A DNA stretch of 8,211 bases, taken from contig JBGOUV010000313.1 in the NCBI GenBank assembly GCA_041477815.1, forward strand, positions 1 through 8,211. Direction: 5' to 3'. How positions within the stretch are numbered: position 1 is the stretch's first letter; every line of letters begins with the position of its first letter. Below the pieces are notes generated by a model. It was not told where the DNA came from, did not search any database, and saw only the letters and a list, made by a program, of their open reading frames with translations. A program made the translations under genes and the position numbers. The DNA comes from JBGOUV01 sp041477815 (lineage in GTDB: Bacteria > Acidobacteriota > Terriglobia > Bryobacterales > JACQDG01). This document shows positions 4,417 to 8,211 of this stretch, piece by piece.

Positions 4417-6721
4417 AGATGAACTCACTCATATTGAACAGCAAGAGGCACAGCCGCTCCAGAGAATTCCGCTGGAGAAAATCGAGGGCCGTCTGGCGTT
4501 CGGCGGCGGTCGGGGGCCGTCCGAAGGCCAGCCGCCACCCCGTGTCTACCGAGGCTTCCGGACTCTCACCGGCCTGCTTCTGGATGCGGGAAGCGAACCG
4601 CGCGGCCTGCGCTACGGCGGATTCGCCGTTCATCAGCGCCAGCGCCTGGGGCGCTACGGTGGAGCTTTCGCGCCTCGGGCAGCTTGTGGCGGTATCCGGG
4701 GCATCGAAGATTTGCAGCAGCGGCAAGGTGAGGGACCGCTTCATCTGCAGATAGACGCTGCGGCGGTTGTGCTCGGCCGGGTCCGGGTTGGCGGGCCACA
4801 GTTGGGGCATGCGCGCGGCCAGGATCTCTTCCCGGGTGAGCGGCGGAATCACCCCCACGCCGCCCATTTTGAGATTCAGAGTGCCGGCCACCGCCAGTAT
4901 GGTATCGCGTATGGCGTCGCCGTCCAGCCGGCGGCGGTTCATCCGGCTGAGACAGAGATTCTGCGGATCCTTTGGGAGGCTTGCCGCGGCGGCGACGCTG
5001 GAAGACCGGTAGGTATTTGACAGCAGGATCAAGCGGTGCATCTGCTTGAGGCTCCAGCCGCGGTCGGCGAACTCCACGGCCAGCCAATCGAGCAGCTCCG
5101 GATGCGTCGGCGCTTCTCCCTGGCGGCCGAAATCATTGGGCGTCCTGACGATCCCCTGGCCGAAGTGGCCCTGCCAGAGACGGTTCACCATCACGCGTCC
5201 TAAGAGCGGCTGGTCCGGAGAGGTCAGCCACAGGGCGAGGGCCTTGCGGCGCTGGGGAACAAAGAGAACCCCCTGCGGCTCGTCGATGGGCGGACCGGGG
5301 TTCAGCGCCGCGAGGTACCCGGGCTCGACCTTCTCGCCCTTGTTCTTGAAGTCGCCGCGGAGGAGAATGTGGGTGTCGGGCACCACTTCCTCATGGGCCA
5401 GGACGTGGGCCGAGGGATATCGTTCGGGGGCCCTCAGGTAGGCCTCGCCGAGGCGTTGCAGAAGGACGGCTCGTTGCGGGTCCGGGGGCGGAGGTGGAGG
5501 GGCGTCCTCGACCTCGGCGCGACGCCCGCGCCCGCCGCGGCCCGCCATCTGCTTCAGGATCTGCGCCTGGGCGAGTAACGGAAAGTTGCGCGTGTTGGTT
5601 TGAACGTCGAACAGACTCACCAGTGGAATCTCGCGCTCCACGCTGCCGGCAAACAGCGCCGTCATCCGATAATAATCGCGCTGGCTGATGGGGTCGAACT
5701 TGTGATCGTGACAGCGCGCGCAGGCCACCGTCAGTCCCAGAAATGCCGCGCCTACCGTATCCACGGCATCGGCCTGCCATTCGGCGCGGAATTGGTCTCC
5801 GTAATAGGTGAACTCAATGGGAAAAGAGCCGAGGGTGAACAGACTGGTGCCGATTCGCCGGTTGACGTTTTCCGCCTTCTCCTTCGGAAGCTTGAGCGTT
5901 CCTTCCAGATCCATATTGGTGGACCACAGCTCGTCGGCGGCGATCTGTTCCTGCACAAAGGTGTTATAGGGTTTGTCCGCATTGAAGGAGCCGATGACGT
6001 AATCGCGATAGCGCCAGGCGGTCACGAAGAAGTGATCGGTCTCAAATCCGGAGGTGTCGGCATAGCGCACCAGGTCCAGCCAGTAGCGTCCCCAGCGCTC
6101 GCCATAGCGGGGCGAGGCCAGCAAGCGCTCGATGAGCTTTTCGTAGGCGTCGGGGGAGGCGTCGTTGACAAACTGCTCCACCTGCTCGGGCGTGGGCGGC
6201 AAGCCGTGCAGATCGAAATAGGCGCGGCGGACCAAGGTCCGGCGGTCGGCCTCCGGCGCTGGGCGTAATCCGTTCTGCTCGATCTTGGCGAGAATAAACG
6301 CGTCAATCGGATTCCGGACCCAGCCGGCATTCTGCACCGCCGGCGGCGAGGGCCTCACCGGCTTGCGAAACGACCACCAGGAGGCCGCGGTCGCGGTGGA
6401 CGCCGCTTCCCAGCGCGCCCCGGCGTTGATCCAGTCGCGCAGGACGGCTACTTCGGAAGGCGTGAGCGCGGTCTTGCCGGGGGGCATCTGCAGCTCGCCT
6501 TCGCGCTTGACCGCCTTGTAGAGGAGGCTTGCCTCGGCATTGCCGGGTACGACGGCGGGGCCGCGCTTGCCGCCCTTCAGAATGGCTGGCCGCTCCCGCA
6601 GGTCGAGGCCCGACGTGCGGAGGTCGCCGTGGCAGGTCAGGCATTTTGACTGGAGGAGGGAGGGGGCGGACTGAGCGAATACGAGGGCCGGGAAGCATCC
6701 GAGGACTAGCACGTACCGCAC
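4406..6721 (-). CDS. Exported PSCyt1-DUF1549-DUF1553 (PSD1) cytochrome-c-like protein
   Basis: A 771-residue protein from a GTG at 6721; a second GTG at residue 4 is possible, and an in-frame stop at 6734-6736 excludes earlier starts. A short Sec signal peptide (MRYVLVLGCFPALVFAQ) precedes the PSCyt1 cytochrome-c-like domain. That domain has a haem-binding CLTCH at 27-31 and an axial Met candidate in LQMPPGK (Met79). DUF1549 covers roughly 130-365, with NPIDAFILAKIEQNG, RRAYFDLHGLPPTPEQ and a second CXXCH (CARCH, 334-338) in CARCHDHKFDPISQRDYY. A Gly/Arg and poly-Pro linker (394-415) leads to LLRGDFKNKGEKVEPGYL (453-470), then DUF1553 (about 490-755) with MVNRLWQGHFGQGIV and PQALALMNGE. The family is abundant in Planctomycetota and Acidobacteriota and has no established reaction. 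It overlaps the downstream DUF1501 gene and is probably first in the operon. A lipoprotein is unlikely because Cys9 lies too close to the start. Confidence 0.88.
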   Translation of the reverse strand: MRYVLVLGCFPALVFAQSAPSLLQSKCLTCHGDLRTSGLDLRERPAILKGGKRGPAVVPGNAEASLLYKAVKREGELQMPPGKTALTPSEVAVLRDWINAGARWEAASTATAASWWSFRKPVRPSPPAVQNAGWVRNPIDAFILAKIEQNGLRPAPEADRRTLVRRAYFDLHGLPPTPEQVEQFVNDASPDAYEKLIERLLASPRYGERWGRYWLDLVRYADTSGFETDHFFVTAWRYRDYVIGSFNADKPYNTFVQEQIAADELWSTNMDLEGTLKLPKEKAENVNRRIGTSLFTLGSFPIEFTYYGDQFRAEWQADAVDTVGAAFLGLTVACARCHDHKFDPISQRDYYRMTALFAGSVEREIPLVSLFDVQTNTRNFPLLAQAQILKQMAGRGGRGRRAEVEDAPPPPPPDPQRAVLLQRLGEAYLRAPERYPSAHVLAHEEVVPDTHILLRGDFKNKGEKVEPGYLAALNPGPPIDEPQGVLFVPQRRKALALWLTSPDQPLLGRVMVNRLWQGHFGQGIVRTPNDFGRQGEAPTHPELLDWLAVEFADRGWSLKQMHRLILLSNTYRSSSVAAAASLPKDPQNLCLSRMNRRRLDGDAIRDTILAVAGTLNLKMGGVGVIPPLTREEILAARMPQLWPANPDPAEHNRRSVYLQMKRSLTLPLLQIFDAPDTATSCPRRESSTVAPQALALMNGESAVAQAARFASRIQKQAGESPEASVDTGWRLAFGRPPTAAERQTALDFLQRNSLERLCLLLFNMSEFIYVD

Positions 6722-6747
6722 GTTCCTACGATATCAGATCCGCCCTG

Positions 6748-6954
6748 CTACCCTCGTGAGAGTGGTCGGCCGATGTACTCGAGCTGCTCCTGCCGCCGTT
6801 GTGCGCTTTGCGCGCCGAAGTGAAGTTCACCGAGCACCACCCAGGGCAAGTACACAGGGGTAACTTCGGCAAAGCGTGGAGGCAAGGCCTGATCGCCGCG
6901 GAAGTACGCAACAACGACGTTGGTGTCCACCAGGACACTACCAGCCGTGTTCAT
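6748..6954 (-). pseudogene. vapC: Truncated VapC-like PIN-domain toxin (N-terminal half only)
   Basis: The 68-residue product starts with SVLVDTNVVVAYFRGD, the opening strand and helix of a PIN-domain ribonuclease with its first acidic residue (Asp10). It continues with YLPWVVLGELHFGA, holding the second acidic residue (Glu43). VapC toxins are usually about 125-140 residues, with further acidic residues in the C-terminal half. Here the protein ends at a TAG (6748-6750) after EQLEYIGRPLSRG, and neither other frame continues the domain. The product therefore lacks half of the active site and should not cleave RNA. The ATG at 6954 overlaps the upstream antitoxin gene by 17 bases, the normal vapBC arrangement, so the locus looks like a formerly complete pair. 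The exported-protein operon starts 26 bases downstream. Confidence 0.7.
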
Positions 6955-7165
6955 TGATCTGCTCGCAGCCTTCCTCTATGAACCGCACCAACTCGTCGGC
7001 TTCTTCCGGCGAGAGACATCCAAAGGTGCGGGCGAGGGCCGCTTCCCGCTCTTCCTTGCTGATCGGCTGGAGTTGCCGGATGTAATTGGCGGCCATTTCC
7101 AGCCTGTCCGGCGGCAGCGACTTCAGCTCCTCGACGAGTTTTCGAGACGGCTCACTAAGGTACAC
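6938..7165 (-). CDS. vapB: VapB-like antitoxin paired with the truncated vapC
   Basis: The C-terminus GCLSPEEADELVRFIEEGCEQIN is the toxin-binding tail I associate with antitoxins of PIN toxins. Upstream is SLPPDRLEMAANYIRQL, a short helical segment like that of small DUF2281-type antitoxins. The frame is open back to an ATG at 7363, but that start would lie more than 100 bases inside mnmA. Later in-frame candidates are TTG at 7189 and GTG at 7165. The GTG is chosen because it gives a 75-residue protein of normal antitoxin length beginning YLSEPSRKL, with AAGG about 11 bases upstream. This start is uncertain. Its stop overlaps the vapC ATG by 17 bases, so the two were translated as a coupled pair. 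With the toxin cut in half, the antitoxin may be an orphan kept as a regulator or on its way to loss. Confidence 0.6.
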   Translation of the reverse strand: MYLSEPSRKLVEELKSLPPDRLEMAANYIRQLQPISKEEREAALARTFGCLSPEEADELVRFIEEGCEQINEHGW

Positions 7166-7256
7166 CGGCCCGATCGCCTTGGCAAGCAACGCCAGGAGTC
7201 TTAGAAGCTGATGTCCATTCTCGCCCGGCTCAGTAATTAAGACCCGGGGAAGTGTC

Positions 7257-8211
7257 TCAGCTATCTTGGCACGGAGGGCCCGAACTCCCGGGGACGATCC
7301 AGCCGCCGCCGACCACCAAGTCGCCCTGGTAGAATACCGCCGCTTGGCCCGGGGTGATGGCACGCTGGGGCGTGTCGAACTCCACGTCGACCAAGCCCGG
7401 ATCCCCGGTTGGCCGCACCGTTGCCGCCGCCGGCGTAAAGCGGTGCCGGATCTTGGCCTCCAGGCGCAGCGGCGACTCCAGGCGGTCGAGGGCGATCCAG
7501 TTCACGTCGCGCGCCTGGAAGGCTCGGCGCAGGAGCAGGTCGCCGGATCCTACCACTACCTGCTTCTTCACCGGCTCGATTCCGATCACGTACAGGGGCC
7601 GGCCGGTCGCGATCCCCAGGCCCTTGCGCTGGCCGACGGTGAAATGATGAATCCCCGCATGCTCTCCCAGCACTTGGCCGTCCTCGGAGACGACCTCGCC
7701 GGCCGTGTTGGTCATCTTGTCCGCGAGGTAGATCTCGACGAAGCGGGCGTAATCGCCGTTCGGGACGAAGCAGATCTCCTGACTCTCGCTCTTGTCCGCC
7801 ACCGGCAAGCCCAGCTCGGCCGCCAGCCGCCGGACCTCCGTCTTGCGCATCGCCCCCAGCGGAAACATCGTGTGGGCAAGCTGTTCCTGGGTCAGACCGA
7901 ACAGGAAATAGGACTGGTCCTTGGACTCGTCGACGCCTCTGCGCAGCAGGTAGCGGCCGCCCGCCGGGTCGCGCTCCACGCGGGCGTAGTGGCCGGTGGC
8001 GATACGCGTGGCGCCGATCTGCCGGGCCGTCTCCAGGAACTGGTCGAACTTGATGAAGTTGTTGCAGAGCGTGCAGGGAATGGGGGTGCGGCCGGCCAGG
8101 TAGTCGTCGACAAACGGCGCGACCACCTCCCGCTCGAAGCGCTCCTCGAAGTTGACCACGTAGTAGGGAACGCCCAGGTGCTCGGCGACGAGGCGCGCGT
8201 CGTAGACGTCG
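7257..8211 (-). CDS. mnmA: tRNA-specific 2-thiouridylase MnmA (5' end beyond window)
   Basis: The gene enters from the right edge; 317 residues are visible, from DVYDARLVAEHLGVPYY to the TGA at 7257-7259. About 40-50 N-terminal residues, including the ATP-binding PP-loop, are missing. MnmA activates U34 of Lys, Glu and Gln tRNAs with ATP in the cytoplasm and inserts sulfur at C2. Motifs, with residues numbered in the visible fragment: RTPIPCTLCNNFIKF with the first catalytic Cys (Cys49 of CTLCN), ATGHYARV, DESKDQSYFLFGL, MRKTEVRRLAAELGLPVADK, and SQEICFVPNGDY with the second catalytic Cys (Cys147). The C-terminal tRNA-binding and beta-barrel parts follow, with HHFTVGQRKGLGI, YVIGIEP and YQGDLVVGGGWI. 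A short extra tail (VPGSSGPPCQDS) follows the usual GGGWI ending. The ATG/GTG-like codon at 8159 is internal. The gene appears intact and is likely essential or important for decoding. Confidence 0.95.
   Translation of the reverse strand, partial: DVYDARLVAEHLGVPYYVVNFEERFEREVVAPFVDDYLAGRTPIPCTLCNNFIKFDQFLETARQIGATRIATGHYARVERDPAGGRYLLRRGVDESKDQSYFLFGLTQEQLAHTMFPLGAMRKTEVRRLAAELGLPVADKSESQEICFVPNGDYARFVEIYLADKMTNTAGEVVSEDGQVLGEHAGIHHFTVGQRKGLGIATGRPLYVIGIEPVKKQVVVGSGDLLLRRAFQARDVNWIALDRLESPLRLEAKIRHRFTPAAATVRPTGDPGLVDVEFDTPQRAITPGQAAVFYQGDLVVGGGWIVPGSSGPPCQDS

Noticed and set aside
5600..6268. A 222-residue plus-strand open frame opposite DUF1549
   Set aside because: It is antisense to conserved DUF1549 motifs and has no domain or ribosome site of note.

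Overview
The window looks like a high-GC chromosome segment from an environmental bacterium, most plausibly an Acidobacteriota of the Solibacter/Bryobacter type. Planctomycetota or Verrucomicrobiota are the alternatives. The call rests on a PSCyt1/DUF1549/DUF1553 protein next to a DUF1501 protein, a pairing strongly expanded in those phyla, plus a secreted CehA-type PHP hydrolase. It is inference from gene families and style, not from a phylogenetic marker. Two housekeeping genes cut by the window edges frame an accessory segment: the 3' end of a glnE-like gene (1-291, plus strand) and most of mnmA (7257-8211, minus strand).

Left part, plus strand (1-1241): the glnE-like C-terminus is followed by a short degenerate heptad repeat and a small hairpin. 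Next comes a small antitoxin-like gene that seems broken by a one-base deletion (366-661). A compact, apparently intact RelB-like/ParE-like toxin-antitoxin pair follows, with its genes overlapping by 11 bases (716-1241).

Central part, minus strand (6721 down to 1312): three genes in tight succession. The first encodes a Sec-exported protein with a cytochrome-c-like PSCyt1 domain, DUF1549 and DUF1553. The second is a Tat-exported DUF1501 protein, whose ATG overlaps the first gene by 11 bases. The third is a Tat-exported CehA/McbA-type PHP metallohydrolase. All three products should act outside the cytoplasm. Between the second and third genes lies a 44-base, almost loop-free imperfect palindrome (2966-3009), the most striking non-coding structure in the window. 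The module may be an extracytoplasmic degradative or redox system, but its substrate cannot be read from the sequence.

Right part, minus strand (8211 down to 6748): mnmA (tRNA 2-thiouridylase, 5' end outside the window), then a VapB-like antitoxin gene overlapping by 17 bases a vapC that keeps only the N-terminal half of its PIN domain. That truncated vapC ends 26 bases before the exported-protein operon begins. No rRNA, tRNA, CRISPR array or transposase gene was recognised. No gene-free stretch exceeds 300 bases; the longest are about 70-90 bases, between glnE and the broken antitoxin gene, between parE and the hydrolase gene, between the DUF1501 and hydrolase genes, and between mnmA and vapB.
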